From Brasenia schreberi (lineage: Eukaryota; Streptophyta; Magnoliopsida; Nymphaeales; Cabombaceae), in the NCBI GenBank assembly GCA_036023115.1, contig JAYKKT010000047.1, forward strand, positions 310,001 through 374,000: a DNA stretch of 64,000 nt, written 5' to 3'. Both the position numbers and the translations under genes were made by a program. The notes under the pieces were generated by a model. That model saw nothing but the letters and a program-made list of their open reading frames with translations. It made no database searches and was not told the origin of the DNA. Position 1 is the first letter of the stretch. Each line of letters opens with the position of its first letter. Shown here piece by piece: positions 12,546 through 23,700 of the stretch.

Positions 12546-13267
12546 TTCGGATTTGAACCTCACAGATCCGGTTTCATCTTCACTGTGGAGAGCGACCGAG
12601 GGTTGTTTTGGGAGGCCAATTGGTTCTCACGGTCTATTTTATTTTACATTTCATACTCATAGGTAAGTCAAGAGCAGGTCCGTCAAAGTGTGTTCAGTTG
12701 GATTCGTGAAGCTTTGGTTTCGGCCGTAATGCTTCAAGCTTGAATCTTTAATTAGATATGGCGTTTTCCCCTTTCTAAAAAGCCCCTTACATTTCGTTCG
12801 CTCCTCTTTAGTGTACTTATTTTAAATCCTCATTATCATGATGATTAGATCTCTTCGGGACTCGCGTCTCTCTTTTCCTTTATTTGTTTAAATAGTATTA
12901 TCGTCAGAGGTGGCCTCTCGACAGTTTATCATGTTCCTTTGATTTTCAGTATCAACAGATAGAGAAGGACACACATAAACACGCATGTACCCTCTTAGGA
13001 ATCGAACTAGCCACGTGTGAGGGTGCATCAGAAAGCCTCAACTTGATTCCCTCTTTCTGCTTCATGAAGTGTTGCCGAATGGAATCGGGATAGATGGCAC
13101 TTCAATTTGATAACGTTAGCTCAATCGAATAATTACAAAGTGAAGATGTTGAGATGAATGTGTTGCTACAAAATGAAATAATAAAATTTAGTGTAGAAAG
13201 GATGAGATAGATGCTTGTGGTTCTTTCTACAAAATGAAGCTCTAGAGAAGGACTAGATGGTGTTGTT
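12546..13267. other. Intergenic 3' of the GNAT gene
   Basis: The first 200 bases may be 3' UTR of the acetyltransferase gene. No coding sequence was recognised in the rest. Confidence 0.4.
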
Positions 13268-13330
13268 CCAACAACAACAAACAACAACAACTAAGCCTTT
13301 TCCCATACTAGATGGGGTCGGCTACATGGA
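13268..13330 (-). mobile_element. 3' end fragment of an RTE LINE
   Basis: On the minus strand this reads CCATGTAGCCGACCCCATC, then TAGTATGGGAAAAGGCTTAG, then (TTG)n. That matches the last 60 bases of LINE copies 1 and 2 almost exactly. It is a severely 5'-truncated insertion, oriented opposite to the other copies. Confidence 0.85.
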
Positions 13331-13469
13331 TTTTTTGTTTTCACAGATTCTTATCGTATGCCATGTTAGCAGTTAACTCCCAATAAGATAGATCCTTCTT
13401 TATTTTGTGAGAATAAGCGAAAGCACTTTGTTTTCTTCTGTTTTTTTCCCTGGATACAACAGGAGGTTG

Positions 13470-13540
13470 AAGCTGTGAACACACTTGGAGTCGAACTCCT
13501 GCCATGACAACGTGCTGACGTTGGGCCATTGCTCTGGGTT
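13470..13540 (-). repeat. tRNA-like SINE head (Pol III A and B box)
   Basis: On the minus strand the order is AATGGCCCAAC (A-box-like, complement of about 13522-13532) and then GGAGTTCGACTCC (B-box-like, complement of 13487-13499), spaced as in a tRNA gene. The rest does not fold as a functional tRNA, so a tRNA-derived SINE fragment is the best reading. Confidence 0.45.
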
Positions 13541-16500
13541 GCACTTTGTTTTGTTTTTCTTTTGATTGGCAAGCTAGGGTTGGGCATGATCACCAACTAC
13601 TCCCAGGCTTGACCCTCAACCTGAACGGCTCTTTTGAGCAGACCAGGAGTGCCATGGCTACTTGTGCAAGTGAAACCAAAAATATAAGACTAATTCACAA
13701 CCTACTGCATGTAGAAATGGAAACTTACATAACAGAAGCACCCATTAGGCAATTCTTGGTTCTTCCTATCGATCCACTGTTGCAGATAAGGCACACAAAT
13801 AAGACCCAAACAAAGCCTATGACACCATTCACATCTCTGCTTGTTTTTCATCTTCTTGTGGACCAAAAGAGAAAACGATCTACTTGGGTTTGATACCATT
13901 AGATATATTGATCCTAGTCTGTCAACCATATCCGATCCATTTATTTACACTCCACCCCTTCAAATCCTTATATTGTGCAGATATTCTACATATTTACTCA
14001 TTGGCTTCATGGCAAAACACAGCTAGAAAAAAGTTGGTATCGATTGTGGACCCCAATGTATGATTTTTTTCTTGAACTATTGCTGAGGGACAAGAAGACA
14101 CTGCTTGCACACAAACTAAAGATATACAAAAATAAAAGATAGACAAGTGTGGTATTTATCTTTTCCAATCTTTGGCAAGTATACCTTATAAAGGAGAAAT
14201 AAAAAGAGATACAGAACATAGCTTTAGGCTCATTGCTTCCCACCCATCATAACTTTGTATTCAGTAAATTATTCTTGTTTGTCAGCAACCGTCATCTTAA
14301 TGAAGACAATTTTAATGTTAGCTGATTAGTTTTTAGAGACAAAATTCGAGGATGGGCCTTCATTGCACGCAAATACAAGGAAAAGTGCATTATGTTTTGA
14401 AACCTAAATTACCTTTTGCGGAGTTGAATGTTTCTCTGCCTGGGCAGGGTCTGAGTCTCTTTTCATACAAAAACAAGCGAGGCCTTCAAATCTGAGTCCC
14501 ATCATGTTCATCCACGATGAAGGAAACAAGCCTTTGTTGATCTGTTCTGGGATCGTCTGCATCCCTGTATCAATCTCAGAGTAAACTAGTCGAGCTCCTG
14601 CGAGAGTCTGACTGTTTCACAGGAAAATCTGACGTTCCTGGTGGTAATCAGACAACCATTCACTAGACTAATGACAGAAGGTGTATTTGGCGTAAAAAAC
14701 AAATTAAGACAAATAGGCGTACAATAAGCAAAGACACATGTGAATGTTAGAAAGCATTTATGCATTCAAATATTAGTTGGTGGGATGTGAAAATGATACG
14801 AGAAGCGAGCCCTCAGACGAAAGGTTAAAAAGGCAAATTATTCTTCAAGGGAAACAGCTTCTCTGGTTATATTATATGGAAAAGACACCATTAATCATGT
14901 TCAGAAAGACTACCTCTTTCAGAAAGACTCGTTAATCATTTTTTTTCTTTATGATAAAAAAGAAAACCTTCATGGTCATACAAGGTCTCTAGTAAGCCAA
15001 CAAGTGCGCCCTCTTAAGTGTGTGATTGCTTCCCATCACAATCTGCCACACCGATCTGGGAAGATGAATTAATCAATTGCATTAGGATAAACAATGGAAA
15101 CAAGAATGATCATGTTAGCATCCCCTCACCAAATTGTGAAAAAGGCTTCTAAAACTCGGTCCTTGGTGCCAAATTATAGAAATTTTTTGTTCTCTTAAAT
15201 ACTAGAACTAAAGATAGTGACCAGGAGGTGGCTGAACGTGTATTGACCCCAGCAGTGTGTACATTTGAGAGTAAAAAAACCATAAATGAAGACTCCCTTT
15301 GATAGATTCCACTGGGAGTGTGCAGAAAAGTAAAGAAAATGGCTCAATATGCAATATCAACAAAGGATCAAAACAATAAAAAGCAACCACTCCATGACTT
15401 ATGTGCATTAAAGAAGAAGGTACTCCAACTAAAGCATGAAAGCATTGAAAGGTAATCAATTGCAGGGAAGGCCATGTGATCATCACACCTTTAGAAGCTC
15501 GCTGTGGACAAGGACATGGGACTATAAACAAACGCACTGTAGCACTGTTCCGGATTAATATGAGCATTACAATTTGCAAAAATATTATTACTTGATTGAT
15601 TCATCTCGCCATACTCTCCTTTGAAAAGTTGCTCACAATACATAAACTTGTGTCGTGTCTCTGACATATACCCGTTTGTTAAGTGAGGCAGCAGAGAACA
15701 GTGACATCTTGTTGAGATGTGACCTGCTTTGAAGACGATGATGGAATCGTGTCTGATTTCAGAAGAAAATTTCCGTTGGGTAGGGTGTTCATGATTGATT
15801 TTGATTCAATAATTGAAAAGGATGATGATGGTGGTGCATGGTGCCCCAAAACCTATTACAAAACCAGGAGCGCCTCAGGTCCACACAGGTATGGCAGGAA
15901 GAAAAAGTGCTACTGCTACCTCAATATTTGGGATGGCAACCGTGTTGCATCACAGCCATGTGGGGCATGCTTCCACTGTCCCCTCTTGGCTAGATGGATC
16001 TCGTGCAACCAGACTGGATCCACTAGAATACAGAATGCGTGTGTGTGAGAGAGAGAGAGAGAGGGACTAGTTCAACCTTTCAGTAAATCTTACTTGTCAT
16101 GGTATTCAATTTAGCCAACATTGGTGGCATGTAATTCCTTTATGTAGGTACCTATTTACAGATTAATAATATTGGGTGCGCGTCAGTTTGTTTTCCTCTT
16201 TCTGTGACGTGAAAATGTTCACGTATATAGAATTGTTGTCAACAATGGCAATCACCAAGCAATACAATAAGGACAAGCCTAAAAAAGTTGGCCCTCGGAG
16301 CCAAAGGACCAGCCACAAGAAAAGCCGGTTGGTTTCTTTTCTCTTGTCTTCTTCCTCATGGAGGAACTCCTGTGTCCATTAAAACCTAGACCAAGAAAGA
16401 AACAATTGCACCAATTAATTGCTCAAGTTTGGTCGCTCTCTGCTGTATCCATGAAGAGAACCACGCCTGCATTAAATCATCCTTTTTCTACCATCTGCTT

Positions 16501-18400
16501 TCGGTTAAACTTCGTGTTAAGAAAGGAAGACAATTTCAGTAGAATCAAATCATCCCTTTTCTCAAAAATGTGTTCCTTAATCTTAATTAAGCCTTGTCCT
16601 TCAATGGCCAAGGATAGTTGGATGGGGAAGTCACTTGTCCTAAGTATTATTGTTGCCCACGCATGCTTAAGCTGCTGGAACCCCAGGCATTAATAATGGA
16701 GAAATTGCACTATGCTAACTTCCTCCTTTGTCCACCCATCGGACCCTCAATAAGGTGGAGTTTTTTTCTTTCGTTACATGAGAAGGCCAAAACCTAACAC
16801 ACACTCACACATGCACCTTCTGACAGTCGAACTTTTCACCAGCAACAACAGTACTAAGGCGTCCTACCGATTAACCAACACTCTAAGTGCCACTAATGTG
16901 GAGTTAAGAGTCTCCAAATATAAGAGCATGACTTGACTCCACCAATCCAACCCTCCACCTGGGCTTGAGACCTTCCGGATGATAACTTGGGGTTAGGGAA
17001 ATCCATTTTAGGCATGCACACCCCACATCGAACTCGAGACCTTCGAGATGAAGATCGAACCCTTGCCAGGAGAGGCGCATTGTACCAACTTCAACTTGTT
17101 GGGACTTTTATGAATATTATATCATCTACCATGAGTGAATGATATAAATGAGGCTCATTTGATGTGTCATGTCATCCTATATCATGCAAAGCAACGTAAA
17201 ATCAACCTCCAATTCGTGCCTATGAGGTGGAATGGCGATGGTAAGCAAACCAAACTTTGTGGCCTACACCCTCTCATGCTGGGCCCCCGAACCAGCACAC
17301 TGATTTATGAATTGCCAACAATTTTATACGAATACTTCTAGTTTATTATGAGCCACAATCTCTCTCTTTCTCTCTCCTTATATATATAATACATGAAAAG
17401 GGAGAGAGAGAAATGCTAACCAGGTTGGAATGCAATCGAATCTATATTTTAATCCTTTTGCAACTTATATCCCAAACTATATGCCATGAAACCCTCCGGG
17501 AAACTTTCTTTTACCCACACATATGGAGAGAGAGAGAGAGAGAGAGGCATATACTAATTTCGGAACTAGGGTTTAGGCAGTGAGAGATACTTCCTTTCCG
17601 TTTTAGGCACCAAATCAGATCGTCACCCATGATATCATTTCTTAGGAGTCTTCAATTTAAGTACCCGCAAATAAATAGCCCCATCTATTAAGTGTGGGCA
17701 CGAGGCTCTATGCTCTAGCAATTATGCATCATTTTCGTATAAATAAACAAAAAGCAATACGCCAAGCCAAAGAGGAGGACATTTTAGATTAAATATGATC
17801 CATCAGAACTTCATCATTACTCATTCAAATAATTGCTACTTGTGCTATAAATTTAATGACTAACATGTCCTTCAACTTTGTACTGAACTGTGGTTCGATC
17901 AAAGATTGGCTAGTCTAGTCAGATTAGCTTTGGTTGTGGCCCAAACTCGAACAGACTGGGTCTGTATTCCGATCCTTTCAGGCCATTCATGGACTGACTT
18001 GGACCCATAAGTGTAATTGACACAAGGTTTCAAGTGGGCCGGACCTCCAACTTTAGGTACTGCAGTGTTAAGTTCACATTCATATCAAACACAGAATTGT
18101 GAGTAGGAGTGGAATTGTAGTTCTATGGAAGAAAGGCATGCTCATGTCATAGGATGAGCCACATGATTCGGATCCAAGCTGTAGTTCTTCGCTCGATCTT
18201 TTTTTATGATCGGCACCTTTTGAATCCAGAGTTCTTCCTTCTATCATAAGATTGCATGTTTTATAGTTATTCTTTTGTTAAGGTTTGTTGGATGGTGAAC
18301 TTTAGTAAGATGAGAATAAGAACGAAACGTTACAGTTTCATACACAAATTAAACACGAAACTATGGTGCGATGAAACCATCGGTACTGACTCATTGTTGT
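13541..18400. other. Long intergenic stretch without recognised genes
   Basis: Short open frames exist here, for example around 15719-16070, but none has a recognisable domain, splice pattern or codon bias. The stretch holds small GA/CT microsatellites at 16043-16064, 17362-17380 and 17525-17548. Confidence 0.4.
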
Positions 18401-19366
18401 TTTAGGCCTTTAGTTTCAGTATCATGATCCTAAAATATCAATCAAACACACCCGAACTGAAGACTCACCCTACTGATAATAACGACTAGGTCTGTATCGT
18501 AATTTGTGGTCAGAGAAGATATTTGTGTTGAAAGGTAGGGGCAATCAAGGAAAAGCGTGTGTCCGAGTGATGCGTAGCAGTTCCCCTCTTTGAATACAGC
18601 CATTATTTTACTGCTCCCTATTCCAGAGATTCGCGCGCGGGGCCCACCACCTGCTGCGGTAAATTTCAGAGCGTTTAAACGTGAAGCGCAATGCACGCCA
18701 GTACCATACGGAAATTAATAGGCGACGCTCTCATCCATAATCCGACGAACGATCTCTCAACCTGACCGTCCGATGCCCGTGATGCAGGGAGAGAAGGCCT
18801 CGATGAACGACGCGTTGCACGTAATGCTAAATTTTTTTCACCCCGAGGTGGTGGAGTAGATAAGTTGGGGTCTCGTCCCAAATGCATCTTGAAATCAGGG
18901 TCGTCAAGGTTAACGATGTACGGCTGTGATTCTTCTACATTGAAAATAGAACGACTCCCAGTAATTTCCAAAAAACTATTGGCCGTCGATCATCGAACTC
19001 AAGGGCAGGGATTTCGGTGTAAAGAGTAGGAAAGTGGCCTGAACTATGTATGTATCACCAGGCGTTGATATCGGGATCCGTCACCGTTGGCTTGTCGGAG
19101 ACTGGCGGATAGGGATCATTAAGGTGGGACCCACGGTGAGTTTTCCTTTCTTTGGCGCTCGAGCTTTGCATTGTATTTTCCCATTAAGGTGGGACCCCCT
19201 GGTGTTCTTCTCGGCCACGGGGAAAACTGAAAACCATGCTGACGGCCCTGGACTGGTTCGTGTACCCAGAATTCCGGGCCTGGGTCAGACCCGAGCAAGT
19301 TTGGGGCGACCCCGAATCTTGACCTCCGAGCCTATCTTGACTGATTGGGCTTGGGCACTATTCAAT
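18401..19366. other. Intergenic, moderately GC-rich, no gene recognised
   Basis: GC is higher than in the flanks and 'GGTGGGACCCAC' occurs at about 19121-19132, with a related block near 20350. Open frames on both strands overlap and none resembles a known family. Confidence 0.35.

Positions 19367-19368
<2 letters not shown>

Positions 19369-19410
<42 letters not shown>
19369..19410. repeat. (CT)21 microsatellite
   Basis: About 21 perfect CT units, followed by a GA-rich stretch. Confidence 0.95.
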
Positions 19411-19415
<5 letters not shown>

Positions 19416-19486
19416 AAAAAAAGAGAGAAAGAGAAAACATAGAGTTTTTAGACGATATGAGACTCTATCATCACTGTAGGATTGAT

Positions 19487-19656
19487 TGTACCGACAATAG
19501 TGGTGAATAACAACGTATAGTATAAGAGGTTGTGTAGTAACTCTCTTTCTATATATATATATATAAGAAAACTATTTTAGACATGCCTATTCGATACTTG
19601 TACCGATAATAGTGATGAATAACAACGTATAGTATAAGAGGTTGTGTAGTAACTCT

Positions 19657-19727
<71 letters not shown>

Positions 19728-19766
19728 CTATAAGAAACCTATTTTAGACATGCCTATTCAATACTT
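19487..19766. repeat. Tandem duplication with a TA tract in each copy
   Basis: Unit 1 (19487-19598) and unit 2 (19599-19766) share, in order, 'ttgtaccga-aatagt', 'gaataacaacgtatagtata', 'agaggttgtgtagtaactct', a TA tract and 'ctattttagacatgcctatt'. The TA tract is short in unit 1 (about 16 bases) and long in unit 2 (62 bases), which accounts for most of the length difference. Confidence 0.9.
19659..19720. repeat. (TA)31 microsatellite
   Basis: Perfect TA run inside the second unit of the tandem duplication. Confidence 0.95.
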
Positions 19767-21336
19767 TTCGGTAACATGAGTATAATTTATAAAATTTTAA
19801 AATATATATATTATTATGCTCATTATCTCAAAAAACAATAATTAAACATCAATGAATAATTATTGAGTAGGATCGAATGACTATATACATTTGGTGTCTG
19901 CTCTACCCGTTTGATTTGTCACGCCTCACTAGAGTCACAGACAACTTCTCTAAATATCCAAACCAGTAAAGTATGTATCTTGCCGTTTATCTTCTCTATG
20001 ACCTCCTTACCAATCTGACCTTCAACACATTATTCCAAATGATATGCAAGGAAACAAATTCAGGGATCATTATAAAGAGTTACATGAAATCCTTCTCTTT
20101 TTCTTGCTTGCGATCTTCAGTTTATTGTCGTAGGTTGGTGTTGAGATCCAGTTCAAATGTTCACCGACCTGTTAAGATGCTGTTAGAAATTCAGATCAAT
20201 ATCCACTCTCTACAGGATCCAGTTCCCACTCAAAGTCGGACCTACTTATGGATTCAGATCCTCCGACCCGCTTCGCGCTCAACACGCCCACAATCCCAAC
20301 GACGAGAAAGAAAAATGGCCCAAGGGACCGTTCTAGTGACGACGATTAGGTGGGACCCACCACGGTCGTAACCCCGGTGATGACTTGATGACGTGGCGAA
20401 GATCGGGACTGTCCTGAGGAGATGAACACGTACGTGCATGGGGCCCATGGGCCATGCCAAAGCGAGTTCACGTTCTTTTCTTTTTCTCTCTTTTTAATAA
20501 CAATAAAACCGCGATGCTCTACGCCGGTTTCAAACAAACGGAGGACGGCTTAGGCTTTTGACTTGATAATGACGGAAATACCCATGTGTAGGTCCTTTCT
20601 TTGGGTTACCACGTATCGTATCTCTTCTTTGGGCCCAAACCCACGTTTCTTGTCCCTTCTCGTTCAGTTTATTGAACCTACTGAGATTAACATGAAGATG
20701 ATATGTTTGAACTCGTAAAGAATCATTAAACGGTTAGCTCTTTATCTAAATTATATTGCTACGGCCAATGTTACTTAGAGCATGTTTGAGGAGATCCCTC
20801 TTCACCTTTTGCTCGTAGAATGAACATGAACATAAAGCTTCTTGCTAACAGTTTGCTCGGCTGATTCGTATAAAAATGAGCAAAGCAATGAACAAAGAGT
20901 TGTTTGACTCGTTATCAACATCAATGAGGATAGGTTTCTTAAACATCACAATGCTAGTGGATTTAAAAGCTTTTTATCACTCATCCGGCCAGTTGTAGTA
21001 CTCACACCCTTATATATATATATAGAAAGAGAGAGAGAGAAATCCGTGAAAAGGGACGTTAACGTTATTTGATATTCGTATGAGGGTACATTGGATAATA
21101 AATTCTGGGTCAAAGTTGTCAAAACCCTTAAGTAAGCCATCTGATTAGTGGACAGAGTTTTCCGTCCATGACCAAAAACTTGCGAGTAACTTTGCGAGTT
21201 GGTTAAAAGCAACCCTTAGCTTTTAGATGTACGGTGAGAGTCATGTACCTTTGGCGTCACTCTGTGTGTGTGGAAAGAAAATGATAAATTAAGAAAAATA
21301 TCAGAGAAAATAGGAGAAAAGTTTGATGAGCTCAAC
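19767..21336. other. Intergenic DNA upstream of the FLZ gene
   Basis: No gene recognised. The right part should include the distal promoter of the FLZ gene. A TA tract followed by GA repeats lies at about 21010-21041. Confidence 0.4.
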
Positions 21337-21343
21337 TATATAA
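21337..21343 (+). promoter_or_regulatory. TATA box of the FLZ gene
   Basis: TATATAA in the context CTCAACTATATAAGCCCG, about 465 bases before the chosen ATG. Transcription would start near 21370 and give a leader that fits the 5'UTR intron at 21607-21759. Confidence 0.6.
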
Positions 21344-21606
21344 GCCCGAGGAGCTCCACCACTCGCTCTAATGGCGGTTTTACCGAAACCACCGTCTTCC
21401 TGACTTTCGCGCACTCCTGTGCAGATAATCCAGGTGGTCTCTCCCTCATGGGGAAGCCTCCTCATCCTCTCTCTAAAATGGAGGTTTCGGCAAACAACAC
21501 CAACGATCTTGTATTTCTTTGTAGCCACTCTAAAGATCCCACCTTCCCTTTAAACGCTAATTTTAATTTTGCTTTTTGAGAGAGATTCCGTCAAGAAACT
21601 ACTAAG

Positions 21607-21759
21607 GTGAGCACGATAATGAGCTCCTCTGGAGTTTTTCACTTCTTGATCCTTGTTGTTTTCATGACTCACTTTTTGCTAGTCCCTTTCAGCTTTTGAG
21701 CCAAGTATTGATGATTTTTTACTGACGGACGTTTCCTGTATCTTATTTTCAATGATCAG
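21607..21759 (+). other. Probable 5'UTR intron of the FLZ gene
   Basis: The donor ACTAAG/GTGAGC and the acceptor AATGATCAG/TGGG enclose a T-rich 153-base stretch just before the coding start. The intron is inferred from splice signals only. Confidence 0.5.
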
Positions 21760-21778
21760 TGGGAGAGAAGGAGACGTA

Positions 21779-21799
21779 GAGAGAGAGAGAGAGAGAGAA
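21779..21799. repeat. GA microsatellite just before the FLZ start codon
   Basis: About nine to ten GA units end a few bases before the ATG at 21803, in the leader of the transcript. Confidence 0.9.
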
Positions 21800-21802
21800 A
21801 GT

Positions 21803-23292
21803 ATGTTGAGGAAGAGATCTAGAGGTGTTGGGGGTAATGTATTGTGTGAGAATGTCCACTGTGGTGCATTGCTATCGCCTTCTGATAGGAAGTATGGGGT
21901 ACCAACATCCTCATTTTTCAGCTCCCCAAGGTTACTCACAGGGTTTTACCCAAAGGGTTTTAACGAGAGTGAGTGCATAATGAGCCCAACTTCTATCCTT
22001 GATAGCAAGCCTTTCTCTGGTTTTGGGCACTTTTGGTTTAATAAGAAATCTAGGCCGCCTGAACCAGTAAATGAATCTAAGAACCACCCTCGTGTTGCGC
22101 TCGGCCTTGTTGATGCACTGGATCAAGGAAACAAAGCTGAAAATGGGTTTTCTAAGCCTGAAAACAAGATGGTCCTGTTTGGTTCACAATTGAAAATTCA
22201 GATCCCTCATCAAACGGATTCCCCTGCTTTTCGATCCCCGGTTTCAACTCCAGACCCCTCAAATTTCCGCCAGCCGGATTCGCCGGGCACGTTTTCCGGG
22301 CCCCTGACACCGATAGAGATGGAACTATCCGAAGATTATACTTGTGTGATCATGCATGGTCCGAATCCGAGGACTACCCATATCTATGGTGATCGTATCA
22401 TTGAGAGCCATAGCATTGAGCGTCCTGCTAGTTTGAAGGAAGCTCCACGCCCTGCTGGTGGCCGAAGAGGTCAGTTTTTGGATAATTTCCTGAGTTTCTG
22501 CTGCGCTTGTAAGAAGGAGCTTGGGGAGAAGGATGATATCTTCATGTACAGGTGTGATTGAGATCGAATTTTATTCATGTTTCGATTGATTTCAGTTGTT
22601 AGCTTAATTTGTTCTGATGGATTGCTTGAAATGGTAATTCTTTCTCAATTATGAGAATCACCCTCCTTAGAAAAGAAAAGATTGAAAATCGATATCAGTA
22701 AATGTTGGTTTTGTAGCAACTTTAGCCTGTGACTCAGTTAGAAATACCGTCCTAGGCCCATATGCTTGCTACAGGATGTTGCCTTTTTAATAATATTAGA
22801 AATGATGTCTCACGCTTTGGTTGTCTTTTTATTACTTTTTCGTTGTTGGTAGCATTCACTTTGGCATTTGATGAATTCTTGTTTCATGAAGAAATTATAC
22901 AACGATCTTGCTTTTCTTGTATTGGATGCTAATAAGACACAAGAGCAGTGCTCGATGGCCATGAGGAATCCATGTAGCCAACTCCACTTAGAGTGGAGAA
23001 AAGGGTTTGTCTTGGTTTTGATGATTTCTTTCCTCTTGCACATTGCTTTTATGTATTTTCTGCATCATGTTTCTGGTTCTGTTTCCGCGAGCAAATAAAT
23101 TGGATTTAATTTTTATCTACACCATCTGAGCTTCCTTTTCTCATGTTTTGCAGGGGAGAGAAAGCATTTTGCAGCAGCGAATGCCGGTATCAAGAGATTC
23201 TTTTCGACGAGGGAATGGAGAAGCTCACATCCGATTCCTTCGAGTCTCCACCACTGGTTCACTGTGATGAGATCTTTCAAGCTATCTGGTGA
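21803..23292 (+). CDS. FCS-like zinc finger (FLZ, DUF581) protein, two exons
   Basis: Exon 1 is 21803-22551 and exon 2 is 23154-23292. The intron starts with GTGTGA and ends TTTTGCAG. Splicing gives 295 residues and joins MYR to GEKAFCSSECR exactly as in the family. The start is the ATG giving MLRKRSRGVGG, a conserved N-terminus in this subfamily; the open frame upstream encodes only GA-repeat peptide. Conserved patches include TSSFFSSPRLLTGFYPKG (about 35-55) and MSPTSILDSKPFSGFG (about 60-78). The FLZ domain is at about 225-272, with zinc ligands CxxC near 233-236 and CSSEC at 256-260. FLZ proteins bind SnRK1 kinase subunits and act as adaptors in energy and stress signalling. This copy looks intact. 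Its intron carries a small repeat at 22926-23021. The promoter has a clear TATA box. I do not assign a numbered FLZ name. Confidence 0.93.
22926..23021 (+). repeat. Small SINE-like / LINE 3'-like repeat in the FLZ intron
   Basis: Reads AATCCATGTAGCCAACTCC, then CTTAGAGTGGAGAAAAGGG and CTTGGTTTTG. The first half matches the 3' end of the RTE LINEs here (AATCCATGTAGCCGACCCC) but the centre differs. Related pieces lie at 25501, 46730 and 50355. It may be a SINE that shares its 3' end with the LINE. Confidence 0.45.
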
Positions 23293-23700
23293 TGAGGAAA
23301 ACTTCAGTTTTGGGTTAGAAATTAGCGCATCATTTGATCCGTCTCAAAAGCGCTGTGTGTGATCTCTTTGGCAGCCACGGACAATTCGCTTGTAAATTCT
23401 TTCTTATTTGACATTCAATGCGAAAACAAGTTTTCCAACTTTGGATTTGCAGAGGTGGCTTCTTTTTCATCTTTCTCTTTGTTCATTTTCTCCATGATAT
23501 CTCACAACAGGATTCCTCTCGGAACGGCCTGTTCTTCATGTCAGTCAATGGAGAATCTACATGGAGGGGTGGGTGGCGTTCCCCCCCCCCTGAAATTTTG
23601 AAAAACCAGTGGTTGAGATTCATGCTTGGCCCCCCTAACACGATCAAATATATGGGTCGCCCCTCCAACACTATTTTCTGGATCTGCCACTGATGTCAGT
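23293..23700. other. FLZ 3' flank with a degenerate repeat fragment
   Basis: The first part may be 3' UTR. About 23560-23695 ends in GGATCTGCCACTGATGTCAG; its complement, CAGTGGCAGATCC, recurs in similar form at 43460 and 61225. This looks like an edge of a decayed DNA transposon, but the class cannot be fixed from these fragments. Confidence 0.35.

Noticed and set aside
15719..16070. Two overlapping frames of 85-109 residues
   Set aside because: No family resemblance, no conserved cysteine spacing and no promoter or intron signals.
17000..17070. tRNA B-box-like words ('atcgaactcgag' and 'agatcgaaccc'), similar to one at 42920
   Set aside because: No matching A box at tRNA spacing and no acceptor stem; too weak to call a tRNA gene or SINE.
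18675..19510. Open frames of 98 and 154 residues
   Set aside because: No recognisable domain or splice context; the second ends in a CT repeat.
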